Source: Gymnothorax reevesii (lineage: Eukaryota; Chordata; Actinopteri; Anguilliformes; Muraenidae). Taken from it: 64,000 bases of DNA. The stretch's first letter is position 1; every line of letters begins with the position of its first letter. The stretch covers positions 75,063,501 to 75,127,500 of the forward strand of contig CM056574.1 of assembly GCA_029721435.1 (NCBI GenBank), written 5' to 3'. The notes beneath the pieces were generated by a model, which ran no database searches, had not been told where the DNA came from, and was given only the letters and a program-made list of their open reading frames with translations. Both the position numbers and the translations under genes were made by a program. Positions 49,823 through 58,782 of the stretch are shown here, in pieces.

Positions 49823-51033
49823 TTTATATGAGAACTTCGATTTTACATTTGATTTCCGCAACTGGAATTGACTGCAGCCTGCCTTCTTTTGTCCCACTCG
49901 TTGATGGAGGCATTGTCTGTGTGGCTGTTTTACCGAGATGAAATATACTATAGATGTTCAAGTCGACAACATCTTTTTGGGGCCTTTACAGCCATGTGCA
50001 CTCCAAGGAACATGCTAGAAATAATTATTCTCATAAGAAATGTTTGGAATTTAAAAATACAGTTGCAATTTAACAAAGGCAAGTGTCCGACAAGAAAGGG
50101 AATTTAGAATTGTAGGTTAAATTTTCGATGAATAATAAATGCATGCAGCTATATTTTGAAATGTATTATTCATTACTCTTTGTGTTGGTACAGGTGGATC
50201 CAGAAATTTTTGAAAGGGGATCCCAAAGTTAAAAAGCTGTATTACATTTCCGACCAGAACTAAGCTACACAAATGTTTACTTGTATGGGATTAGAATTAT
50301 TTGGGGGAAGGCGAATTTGCAAGATCGTTAAGGGGTCGTGGCCAAGATTCACAGGCAATACCCCAGGGATACCACGATTTTGGAAAGAGGAAGTGCCCCA
50401 CACCCCAGCGAAATAATCAACTTAAGAATTCCGGGGTGGGTACTCTAGCAGGGAGAAAATCCAGGGTGGACACACCAAGAATTCTGCAAAATGCATAACT
50501 TTTATCCTTGTAAGTATCCCCCCCAGAAAAAAAGAGGAAAAATAGCCAACCCAAAGCTTTATAACTTGAAAATCCGCAAGGGTTTTTTATGCCCCCGTAA
50601 ACGAAGTTTCGGGGGCATATAGTTTTTCACCTGTCCGTTTCAGATGGGGTCATGACTTTTGACCTCGTGACTTTGACCTTGGAGCATGACGCTTGGTTAC
50701 AAAAACTTTAACATGGGCCACGGAGGCATCAGTGCTTCACAAAACACATCTTGTTTTTTTTTTTTTTTTTTTAGTAATAATAAAAGATTTAATATGGCTA
50801 TTTACTTGTTATACACTCTAATACTAGAGAATCCTTGGGATGTGTAGAAACTGCTTTTAAATGTTAACAGTTCGGAAAAGTGTCCCATGCAGTTCATTTT
50901 ACCACATTTGTTATTCAATGAGACTCTCAAAGGGAATTTTATAGACTGTAGTGCTGTCCAGAAGCTTTTCAGTGTTTCACCTGTTCATGTATGATCTTAT
51001 GAATAAACTTACTGTATCACATATGGAAAACTA
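49823..51033. repeat. Left arm of giant palindrome, inner part
   Basis: It pairs with about 52960-53700 on the other arm. Segment 49855-50110 is well conserved and keeps a short open stretch (GIDCSLP and VDGGI motifs) that also appears in the right arm, but one base out of frame here. Segments about 50160-50500 and 50585-50770 have no partner and are later insertions in this arm. Confidence 0.7.
50585..50772 (+). mobile_element. Small insertion with a GCCCCCG hairpin and T-run
   Basis: This segment is absent from the opposite arm. It opens with a near-perfect hairpin (TATGCCCCCG paired with CGGGGGCATA, 50589-50619) and ends next to a 20-base T run. It reads ...TGACCTCGTGACTTTGACC.... A short non-autonomous element is likely; the class is unknown. 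Confidence 0.45.
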
Positions 51034-52627
51034 CAGCGCTCTCCATAATTATTGGCACCCCTGGTTAAGATGTGTTCTTTATCTTCTAATAAATTCAGTT
51101 ATTTTCTAAATAATATAGGACCACAGCGAGTGGTCCTATATTATTTAGAAGAAAAAAAAGAATCAGTGGGAGAAAAATCCTACATTAACAAATAATTCTT
51201 TAACATCAAATCATGTGCGCCACAATTATTAGCATCCCTGATGTTAATACTTTGTACAACCCCCTTTTGCCAACAGAACAGCACCTAAGCTTCTCCTATA
51301 ATGTTTCACAAGATGGGAGAATACAGAAAGAGGGATCCTCGACCATTCCTCTTTGCACAATCTCTCTAAATCATCCAGCGACCTGAGTCCTCTCCTCTGC
51401 ACTCTCCTCTTCTGCTCACTCCACAGGTTTTCAATGTGGTTGAGGTCTGGGGACTGAGACGGCCATGGGGGGAGCTTGATTCTGTGTCTGGTGAACCATT
51501 TCTGTGTAGATTTGGCCACATGTTTAGGGTCATTATCTTGCTGAAAGACCCAGTGATGACCCATTTTCAGCTTTCGGGCAGAGGCCACCAGATTTTGATT
51601 TAAAATGTCCTGGTATTTCAAAGCGTTCATGATGCCATGCACCCTAACATGGTTCCCAGGGCCTCTGGAAGAGAAACAGGCCCACAGCATCACCGATCCT
51701 CCCCCATACTTCACAGTGGGCATGAGGTGCTTTTCTGCATACTCATCTTATGTGTTCCGCCAGACCCACTTAGAGTGTTTGTTGCCAAAAAACTCTATCT
51801 TGGTCTCATCTGACCAAAGCACACGGTCCCAGCTGAAGTCCTGGTACCGCTTAGCAAACTCCAGACGTTTGCATTTATGATTGTAAGTGAGAAAAGGTTT
51901 TTTCCGTACATGCCTCCCAAACAGCTTGTTGGCATGTAGATAGCGCCTGATGGTTGTTTTGGAGACTTTGTGACCCCGAGATGCTACCACTTGTTGCCAT
52001 TCTTTAACAGTGAGCTTTGGAGAACTGTTTATTTCTCTTACCATCTTACTCACTGTGCGTGGTGGCAAAATAACATTGCGTCCTCGTCCAGGCTTGTTTA
52101 CCACTATTTAAGTTGTTTTAAATTTCTTAATGATTCCTCTGACAGTAGATATGGGCAGGTGCAGGTGAGTGGCTATTTTCTTGTAGCCATTGCCTGACTT
52201 GTGAAGGTCGACACACATCTGCCTTACTTGTATGTGTATTCCTTTATGAAGAGTGGATAGGAGAAATGGCCTCTCTGTCACGTCATATTTATACCCCAGG
52301 GAAACAGGTAGTGATGAATTACTAATTAAATGTTCCTAGATACTGTGATCAACTTCGTAAACTACCGTAGAAATGACAGAAATACTTCAATTACTTTTAA
52401 TTCCCAGGAATTGTTAGGTATACCAATAATTGTGGGACAGGTGATTTTATGAAAAATAATTAGTTCTTAATCAGGGATTTTTTTCCCCCTTAAAATTCAC
52501 TTGAGATGAAGGTTACATTTTTCTACAATTTTCAGTGTGAAAGTATGCTTCTGCAATGAATATTGAATTTATTGGAAGGCTTTTAACACATATTAACGAG
52601 GGGTGCCAATGATTATGGAGGGCGCTG
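51034..52627 (-). mobile_element. Full-length Tc1-like transposon, inactive
   Basis: 1594 bp with inverted ends CAGCGCTCTCCATAATTATT and, on the other strand, CAGCGCCCTCCATAATCATT, flanked by a TA duplication (51032-51033 and 52628-52629). It is inserted in the left arm of the palindrome. It is the same family as the truncated copy ending at 36976. Confidence 0.9.
51244..52260 (-). pseudogene. Tc1-like transposase with two stops
   Basis: The minus strand has a first DNA-binding part (VDLHKSGNGYKKIATHL, about 52180), a GRGRN linker, a second helix-turn-helix (HKVSKTTIRRYL), SDETKIEFFG (first Asp), GGGSVMLWACFSS, QQDNDPKH (second Asp) and an NHIENLW motif with the Glu. It ends at TAA at 51244. 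Nonsense codons lie near 52106 (before VVNKPGRGRN) and just after KWVWRNT near 51748. Both are consistent with single-base changes, and the reading frame is otherwise continuous. NHIENLW differs from the usual NPIENLW. Confidence 0.88.
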
Positions 52628-54149
52628 TAAATCACTGTTTGAGACCTGTTCCCTCTTGTTCCTCTGATAAACATATTGTATATTTTTTCTAATATAATAC
52701 CAAGTCTGACTGGGATTTAGAAATATTCATCAGTGTGGGATGCATTGATTTTAATACCGCGATTTAGATTAGACTTATTACCTTTGTACAATCTTAATAG
52801 TCGTTTTATAATTAATGCGTCCCACACTGATGAATATTTCTAAATCCGAGTCAGACTTGGTATTACATTGAAGAACATTTTATATATTTTTCTAGAGGAA
52901 CAAGAGGGAACAGGTCCCAAACAGCGATTTAGTTTGTCCATATGTGATACAGTATGTCTATTCATAAGATCACGCATGTACAGGTGGAAACACTGAAATG
53001 GTTTTCTTGACTGCCCTACAGTCTATAAAATTGCCTTGGAGATTCTCATTGAATAACAAAAGAATGTCATTAAATAATAAAAATGTGGTAAATGAACTCC
53101 ATGTGACACTTTTCCGAGCTGTTCACATTTAAAAGCAGTTTCTACACATTCTAAGGATTCTCTAGTATTAGAGTGTATAGAGTGTATAACAAGTAAAGAG
53201 CCATATTAAACCTTTTATTATTATTATGATTATTATTATTTAAAAAAAAAAAAAACCTTGCAGATTTTCAAGTTATAAAGCTTTTGGTTGGTTAATTTGG
53301 AGGCAGCTATTTTTTTTCTGGGGGAGGGGGATACTTGCAAGGATAAAAGTAATAAAATTTCATAACATGGCTGCATGCATTTATTATTCATCAAATATTT
53401 AACCTACAATTCTTAATTCCCTTTCTTGTCGTACACTTTCCTTTGTTAAATTGCAACTGTATTTTTAAATTCCAAACATTTCTTATGTGAACTGTTATTT
53501 CTAGCACGTTCCTTGGAGTTCACATGGCTGTAAAGGCCCCAAAAAGATGCTGTCGACTTGAACATCTATAGTGCATTCCATCTCGGTAAAACAGCCACAA
53601 ATGATGCCTCCATCAACGAGTGAGACATAAGGCAGGCTGCAGTCGATTCCAGTTGCGGAAATCAAATTTAAAATCGAAGTTCTCATATAAAAATCCACTG
53701 CAAGTTTGATTTATGTGGTAGGCATCCACAAAGATAGAATTTGGCAACTTGAAAACCTTTAACTTTGATGTCTTGGACGATGTTTAGAGATGCCAAGGCT
53801 TACGTCCTATGCGTGTTTCTCCTCTCAGTGATATTCACGTCTTTGTGCCGTAGTCAGCAATTATTCAATCAAAGCACACCGAGGAAATTCACTCTCGGAA
53901 TTTAAGTCATCGTGCATCAAGTTAATCAGTTTCACGTGCATTACGGTGGATTTCCCCACTAATGACACGGAAATCGATTATAACACAGGAATGATTAGGC
54001 TTGTCTTTACCGAGGGATTAAAAGCAATGGAACTGCATAAAAACGTTTCAAATGGTCTTATTTCATTAAAACAATTTAAACGATCATGAAACACATGCGT
54101 TGTTTCTAATCCCTGAGTAAAGAGAAGCACGGGAAGTCCGGAGTCAATA
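52628..54149. repeat. Palindrome centre and inner right arm
   Basis: The left arm ends near 52747 and the right arm starts near 52812, with an AT-rich loop between them. The right arm reads continuously to 54149 and is the better preserved copy. It keeps about 170 bp (about 53706-53855) that the left arm lost at the Gypsy insertion. Confidence 0.75.
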
Positions 54150-54561
54150 AGGGCCGGCGCTAGCCATTTTGGTGCCCTAAGCATAAATGCTTTGTGGTGC
54201 CCCCCCTCCCCCTGCCACATACCCACCCACCCAACCCCACCCCTGACAGAAATGAACAATATCTGAGTATTTGTCAGTTTTGCTTTATTTTACAAATTAA
54301 GTTGTTAATATTAATGGTTCAAAAACTGGGATAGAGATAAATAATAACAATAATAATAAAGAGATAAATAATAATTAAGTCTTTATAAAACAGTGACAAT
54401 GTCACCAAATACTCGAATAAATAAATAATCTAAATAAAAAAATGAATAAATAAATGCCACGACTATTAACAAACAAACATCTGCTTTTAACTGTAAACAC
54501 AGTTCTGAGAAAGGAACTTTAAATACAAATTTTAAAATGCAAGCACCAGTTGTTAGAGGCC

Positions 54562-55059
54562 CTACAGAGGCACACGTCTGAATTTCCGGGCTGCGAAATC
54601 AGCTATTAGGTCATCATATGACACATTCTGAGCAATTTCCCCATTGATGCTGATGACAGCCAGACCACTTAAACGCTCCTGGCCCATTGATGAGCGCAGG
54701 TATGTTTTAATGAGCTTAAGTTTGGAGAAGCTTCGCTCAGCTGAGGAAAATGTGACAGGCCCATGTATACGGTTAATCCGATTTCTTTCTTTCTTTATCT
54801 GCGAATGTGGACAAATGGAAAAACGGATGTAGCTAACTTGAGACGCTTTATGGAAACAAAACTGATTCGCTATCAGCCGATACTCTCCGCAGCTAGCGAG
54901 CTCGTGTAACGCAATCGCCACTCGCATTTCTAGAGGTACAGCGGTCATCTCTTCTGGGCTCATGACATCCTTCATCTGATCACACAGTTTCACGAATGCT
55001 CCCCGAGACATCCTGAAATTCTCTCTCCATTTTGCATCTGAAAATTTATTGAGCACCAC
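54562..55059 (-). pseudogene. Chimeric ORF: Harbinger N-terminus joined to hAT C-terminus
   Basis: The 165-codon frame starts with a Harbinger-like part (KFSDAKWRENFRMSRGAF... and VAIALHELASCGEYRLIANQF, about residues 1-70). After a junction near residues 75-100 it continues as the hAT dimerisation domain (FSSAERSFSKLKLIKTYLRS, then RLSGLAVISI, residues 100-165). Neither half has catalytic residues, so it cannot transpose. It probably arose when a Harbinger element inserted into a hAT gene and one side was deleted. Whether it is expressed is unknown. Confidence 0.6.
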
Positions 55060-55069
55060 TCTCTCCTAC

Positions 55070-55325
55070 CACTCCTTACTCCTAACGCACATCCAGCAAG
55101 CACGGGTTTTTGGTAGGAGTGGAGAAGGACTTTGCTGAGACCAATAGTTTTACGTCATGAACTTGGAAAGAAATCGAACTATTGACTGAACCACGTAAAC
55201 CAGGTTTTTCCGATTATCGCATTACTGAAGTACATGTAAACGCGTCAAATCAGATTATTTCCATTACCCCATTATTCCCAGTTATTGGATTATTGTGGTC
55301 ATGTAAACGTAGCTGTTACAAAATA
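55070..55325 (-). mobile_element. Harbinger-type 5' end fragment
   Basis: The region upstream of the Harbinger-like frame ends with GTCATGTAAACGTAGC, and ACATGTAAACGCGTC lies inward. CATGTAAACG motifs of this type are familiar from PIF/Harbinger ends in fish. The other end is missing. Confidence 0.45.
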
Positions 55326-55349
55326 AATAATTGTTAATTAAAACATCGT

Positions 55350-55435
55350 CTTACCTGCAAGTGACGCGCGAGCATCATCTCTCAGTTTTTTTTTTGTCTT
55401 TTCCACCCCCGACTCTTGATGCCTTTTCGATGACA
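55350..55435 (-). pseudogene. hAT transposase first exon
   Basis: The minus strand reads MSSKRHQESGVEKTKKKLRD, then DDARASLAG, up to a splice donor CAG|GTAAGACG. This resembles the start of fish hAT transposases. The following exons are missing apart from the C-terminal domain at 54562-54790. Confidence 0.55.
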
Positions 55436-55748
55436 TGTCCAGATCTCCGGAATAAACTTCTGCCAAATTTGCGATTGAAGCATAATGGAGCAAACTACTT
55501 GGGAATGGGGTGGGGGCACCAAAGGTAGACCGATGAGAGGGCCGCACAGGAGATTAATCTTTTTTCGCGTAAATAAGCCTACGTTATTTTTGTATTACTT
55601 ATATTTATTAACATGCTTTACAAACTTTTATTTTAAATATTAATAAATACTGTAATATTGTTTTTTTTTATGGGCTTGATTTTTTTGGTGCCCCCCAGTC
55701 AGTTGGTGCCCTACGCGCAGTGCGTGATAAGCGTATACCGAGCGCCTT

Positions 55749-55925
55749 GTCTGTCATAGTCTCTTTCCAATGTTACTTGTGATGAGGCGGACTACGGTGA
55801 ATAAGCCTAAACAATGCGTAAGACCTACGCCGAATATACCAGTTCATTGAAATCACGTGGTTTGCATTTTAATGAGGTCCTTTTGAGCAATGAGAACGAG
55901 TGCTTACCGTTTACTATAAGGTTTG
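55749..55925. repeat. Outer end of right palindrome arm
   Basis: TTTCCAATGTTACTTGTGATG to about 55925 mirrors 43568-43735. Beyond ACCGTTTACTATAAGG similarity fades, which sets the outer edge. Confidence 0.65.
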
Positions 55926-56085
55926 TCGGCGTGATGTCACATGTTGTGATCACGTGGTACGCGGAGACGTCTGGTAGGCAAGAGATCTTGTCAAGTGCAG
56001 CTCACAGTGCGAAATCGCGATCGCCTTTGTTTTCCTTGTACGTTTCTCAAAATTCATGAATGAAACAAGCCTTATAATTAGAAGC

Positions 56086-56266
56086 ATGCTAATCTCATGT
56101 GTAGTTGTTGGCTGTACGAGCCATTTTGAGAAAGGATCGGGCCTGAAATTCCATCGTATACCGCAAGCAGAAGGGAGAAGGCATCAATGGCTTCAGGCGA
56201 TGAACCGCAAAAATTGGACGCCTGAACACAGCGGAGATCGTGTTTGTGGAGAGCATTTCATATCAG
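56086..56266 (+). CDS. THAP-domain first exon
   Basis: Sixty codons from ATG at 56086 to a splice donor CAG|GTTTG. They encode a THAP zinc-binding DNA-binding domain: C-x4-C (SCVVVGC), an FHRIP motif, a Trp in HQWLQAM, and C-x2-H in VCGEHF. THAP exons occur at the 5' ends of host THAP genes and of P- and Kolobok-type transposases. The continuation is not visible because a Ginger-like element follows within about 500 bp. I cannot tell whether it is a live host exon, a transposase exon or a relic. The frame itself is intact. Confidence 0.65.
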
Positions 56267-56690
56267 GTTTGTTTTTAATCATTTATTTCCTTATATTTCA
56301 ATATTTTAATTCAGCTATTTTGAGTTAGCTCCTACAGAATATGCGTGAATTTTGATGTAGGACTTTCCAAGGTGTTGTACATGCACATGGAACTTGTTGC
56401 CGATCGTAGCCTATTTATTTTATCCTCATTGACATTTTACGGTATTGTGACATTTGGAGGCGGGGACACCAACTGTTTGAAAAGAAAAATACCTAGAATA
56501 CATTAATGACAGTGAGAATCCTATCGATGTCAAGAATTGTTCAGTTTTCGATCAGAGACATTTTACTCATCAGTCGTCTTCTTGACAATCCTAGTGTAAG
56601 CCTGACTGGACATTGGAATGGAATAGTAAGACTAGCTCCGAGCAAATAACTTTCGTGAGTGAACTGTCCAGGGGTGTCAACGAGATAGAA
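56267..56690. other. Sequence between THAP exon and Ginger-like left repeat
   Basis: AT-rich, no further THAP gene exon recognised. The outer end of the Ginger-like element could lie here, but its right-hand partner is cut off at 63792, so the terminus cannot be fixed. Confidence 0.35.
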
Positions 56691-56985
56691 ATAAATGTCC
56701 GTGAAAGAAATGTCCGGTGTTACGGATCAACTGGTTTCCCTGTTAACTGGTTACCTTTGTTTACAAAAGTCGGGTCTTTCTCACAGCAGCATAACATTTT
56801 CCGCTGGCCATAGCTGTCCATGCAAATGCCTTAACAATTACAATCTAATTTTACTTGTTATCTATCCATCCGATTCAAGTATTTCGTTGGCTTTTGATAT
56901 TTGTAAAGCCGTCATGAGTTTAAAAATCGAGTTTAATCTTCTTGCTCCTCCAAATAAAAAAAGAAAAAGAAATGTAACCTCACCC

Positions 56986-57050
56986 GGGATTCGATACGTC
57001 ATATGATATAAAAGCAACTTTAGTACGACAGATTAACCCGCTGGCCACCG
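56986..57050 (-). promoter_or_regulatory. tRNA-like A/B boxes, left repeat, outer
   Basis: On the minus strand GTGGCCAGCGGGTTAATC near 57048 resembles a Leu/Ser-type D-arm (GTGGCCGAGTGGTTAAG), and GTATCGAATCCCGGG near 56997 resembles a T-arm/B box. Confidence 0.4.
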
Positions 57051-57926
57051 ACCGGCACTATTTACCCTATGTCCTAATACACTCCATAGCTCTAACAGAA
57101 ACAACTGGACATACATTTCTTGGTTGAAAACAATTCGGCTGGATTAAATTGTGACCATTGTTACTGCAGAGATAGTAGCTGAACCTGAGTTTGTTGCGCC
57201 TCTGATTTAGGTTTTTGTTAATAAGAATCTAATTGGCTAACGCTTTTTTAATATAGCCTATTGAATTTGTGTTATTAAATAATCAAAAGAAATTCAGTTT
57301 ATGGGATGATCGTCGCCGTCTGAAATATGAAGACAGGAACCGTGTCCTATGGTGTTACCCTTATTCAAAATATTATCAGTGAGTCAACAGCCATTATAAA
57401 CACTTGATGCTTGGACTTTGTTTTGACTGGTTATGTATTACGCATTAGTTGTAACGGCTGGTTATTAACGGACTATATTGAAAAAGGTCTACCCGATAAG
57501 ACAGTGTTACACGACTCCTTGACACGAGACAATCTCGTGAACTGAATTTGTTTCGGCTGGTTAATGGCAGGATTAAATCAAATGTATATTTTTTAAAGCG
57601 TCAGCAAATTTGATTCTTCTCAATAAAAACCAAAAAAAAAAAAACCCCTGAGAGAAAGACTCCCATAAACAAAAGTCACCTGTTACCAGGGAAACCAGTT
57701 GATCCATCACTCCTGTTAACTGGTGACCTTTGTTTACAAACGTCGGACCTTTCCTCGTGGCAACTGCAGATGTTATAACTACGGAAAAGACACGGCGCTG
57801 ATCGTGGATATGGCTAACAGTTATAATCCGATATCCGTCCAATTTATTTAATAGAATTGAGTGAAACTGATGACAAATTGAAATCGCATTTTACTTGCTT
57901 CCTTTAAAAAAAAAGTAATTCTCAAC

Positions 57927-57993
57927 GAGGTTTCGAGACCAAACATTCTCGTAATTTTGGGTAAAGTTTCCTTGCAATAGTCCACTGCGCTAC
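57927..57993 (-). promoter_or_regulatory. tRNA-like A/B boxes, left repeat, inner
   Basis: On the minus strand GTAGCGCAGTGGA lies near 57993 and GGTCTCGAAACC near 57940. It is the mirror of the better preserved right copy at 62638. The B-box-like part is diverged. Confidence 0.3.
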
Positions 57994-58135
57994 TGCATTA
58001 AAAGGTTAAAGAGAAGTTAGAGTAGACTAGATGTCGGTTTAGCATGAATACCCAGACACTGATTTGTTGGCTAAAAACACCTCGGCTGGACTAACTTGTG
58101 ACCACTGTTATTTCAGTGATTACAGTGGAACCTCA

Positions 58136-58536
58136 GCGTGTTTGAAATATTTCGTTGGGAAGAGTCTCGTTGAGTTGCCCCCCCCATTTATAGAAGACTT
58201 GATTTAATTTTAAAATGAAATAAAAAAATAAAAAAAACCACCACACAACCCATACGCAGAACATTGTCATAATTTATGAGTTTATTTTAGAATAAAGTAA
58301 TTGTTTTAATGGCTTTACGCATCCTCTCCCATCGCCGCCAGCTGAAAAGGGAATCGTATTGATGCGATATCTGTCTGAGGATGCCTTCCTTCTCAAGGGT
58401 AGTCCTGTCGCATTTCTTAACCAAATCTTCCGTAAGTTAGTGGAAGTGCTTCAGATTGATGATTCGCAGATGCTGTTATGGGGGGGGGGAATATTGTGCT
58501 CAGAGCGCTCTTCATTTTGTAGCTGGACTGACTTCT
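58136..58536. other. Non-coding interior of the Ginger-like element
   Basis: Low-complexity C and A runs (CCCCCCCC at 58178, A-rich near 58220). This is the likely 3' untranslated side of the minus-strand gene. I see no clear polyadenylation signal. Confidence 0.35.
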
Positions 58537-58782
58537 TCAGCTGAGGGAATGGCACACAGGGCAGAAGAATGCTTGGTCTGCAGGAGGCTTTCCCATACAG
58601 TCCCAGTGGTACCAGCGCCCACATGCAGTGCATTCAATCTGGAAGAAATATAACTTAAGTGTTATGCAAGGAGAAAAGTAAACATTTATGGAGCAGAGAT
58701 GCCCTTACCCAGTCAACATGGCTCTCTTTAGTGCTTCCTGCATCCCTCTCCCCACAGGAGTGACAGAGATCCACCAGCGTAT
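58537..58782 (-). other. C-terminal PHD finger
   Basis: Two exons, 58709-58782 and 58537-58638, join in phase 0 to give CHSC...CTAC...YHWDC...CPVC, a C4HC3 zinc finger with the usual Trp before the His. The frame then stops after HSLS. PHD fingers usually read histone H3 tails, which would suit targeting to chromatin. The binding preference cannot be read from this. Confidence 0.75.

Larger units (their letters stand above)
54150..55748 (-). mobile_element. hAT-like element, deleted and carrying a Harbinger fragment
   Basis: It interrupts the right arm of the palindrome. Comparison with the left arm near 43740 shows the flanks rejoin at GGAGTC / CTTTCC. The left end reads GGGCCGGCGCTAGCC with GGTGCCCTAAGC, and the right end has GGTGCCCTACGCGC and AGCGCCTT, a style seen at hAT ends in fish. 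It contains a hAT first exon (55350-55435), a hAT C-terminal domain (54562-54790), and between them a piece of a Harbinger element. The target duplication is unclear. Confidence 0.6.
43568..55925. repeat. Giant palindrome with nested transposons
   Basis: The left arm (43568-44060, 49819-51033, 52628-52747) is the reverse complement of the right arm (52812-54149, 55749-55925), with a centre of about 64 bp. Matching landmarks include GTAGTCCGCCTCATCAC (about 43700) against GTGATGAGGCGGACTAC (about 55790), and TCAGTGTGGGATGCATT (52731) against AATGCGTCCCACACTGA (52814). Without insertions each arm is about 1.5-1.8 kb. The left arm has extra DNA near 50160-50500 and 50585-50770 and lacks about 170 bp at the Gypsy site. 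It looks like a foldback transposon or an inverted duplication. I see no transposase of its own. Confidence 0.8.
56700..58135. repeat. Left long inverted repeat of the Ginger-like element
   Basis: It pairs with 62505-63791. It is itself built of two related blocks about 0.95 kb apart: GTTAACTGGTTACCTTTGTTTAC at 56751 against GTTAACTGGTGACCTTTGTTTAC at 57714, and TCGGCTGGATTAAATTGTGACC at about 57130 against TCGGCTGGACTAACTTGTGACC at about 58084. It carries two tRNA-like A/B-box pairs on the minus strand. Confidence 0.72.

Noticed and set aside
54644..54832. Plus-strand open frame over the hAT C-terminal domain
   Set aside because: It is the antisense shadow of the minus-strand hAT-like coding sequence.
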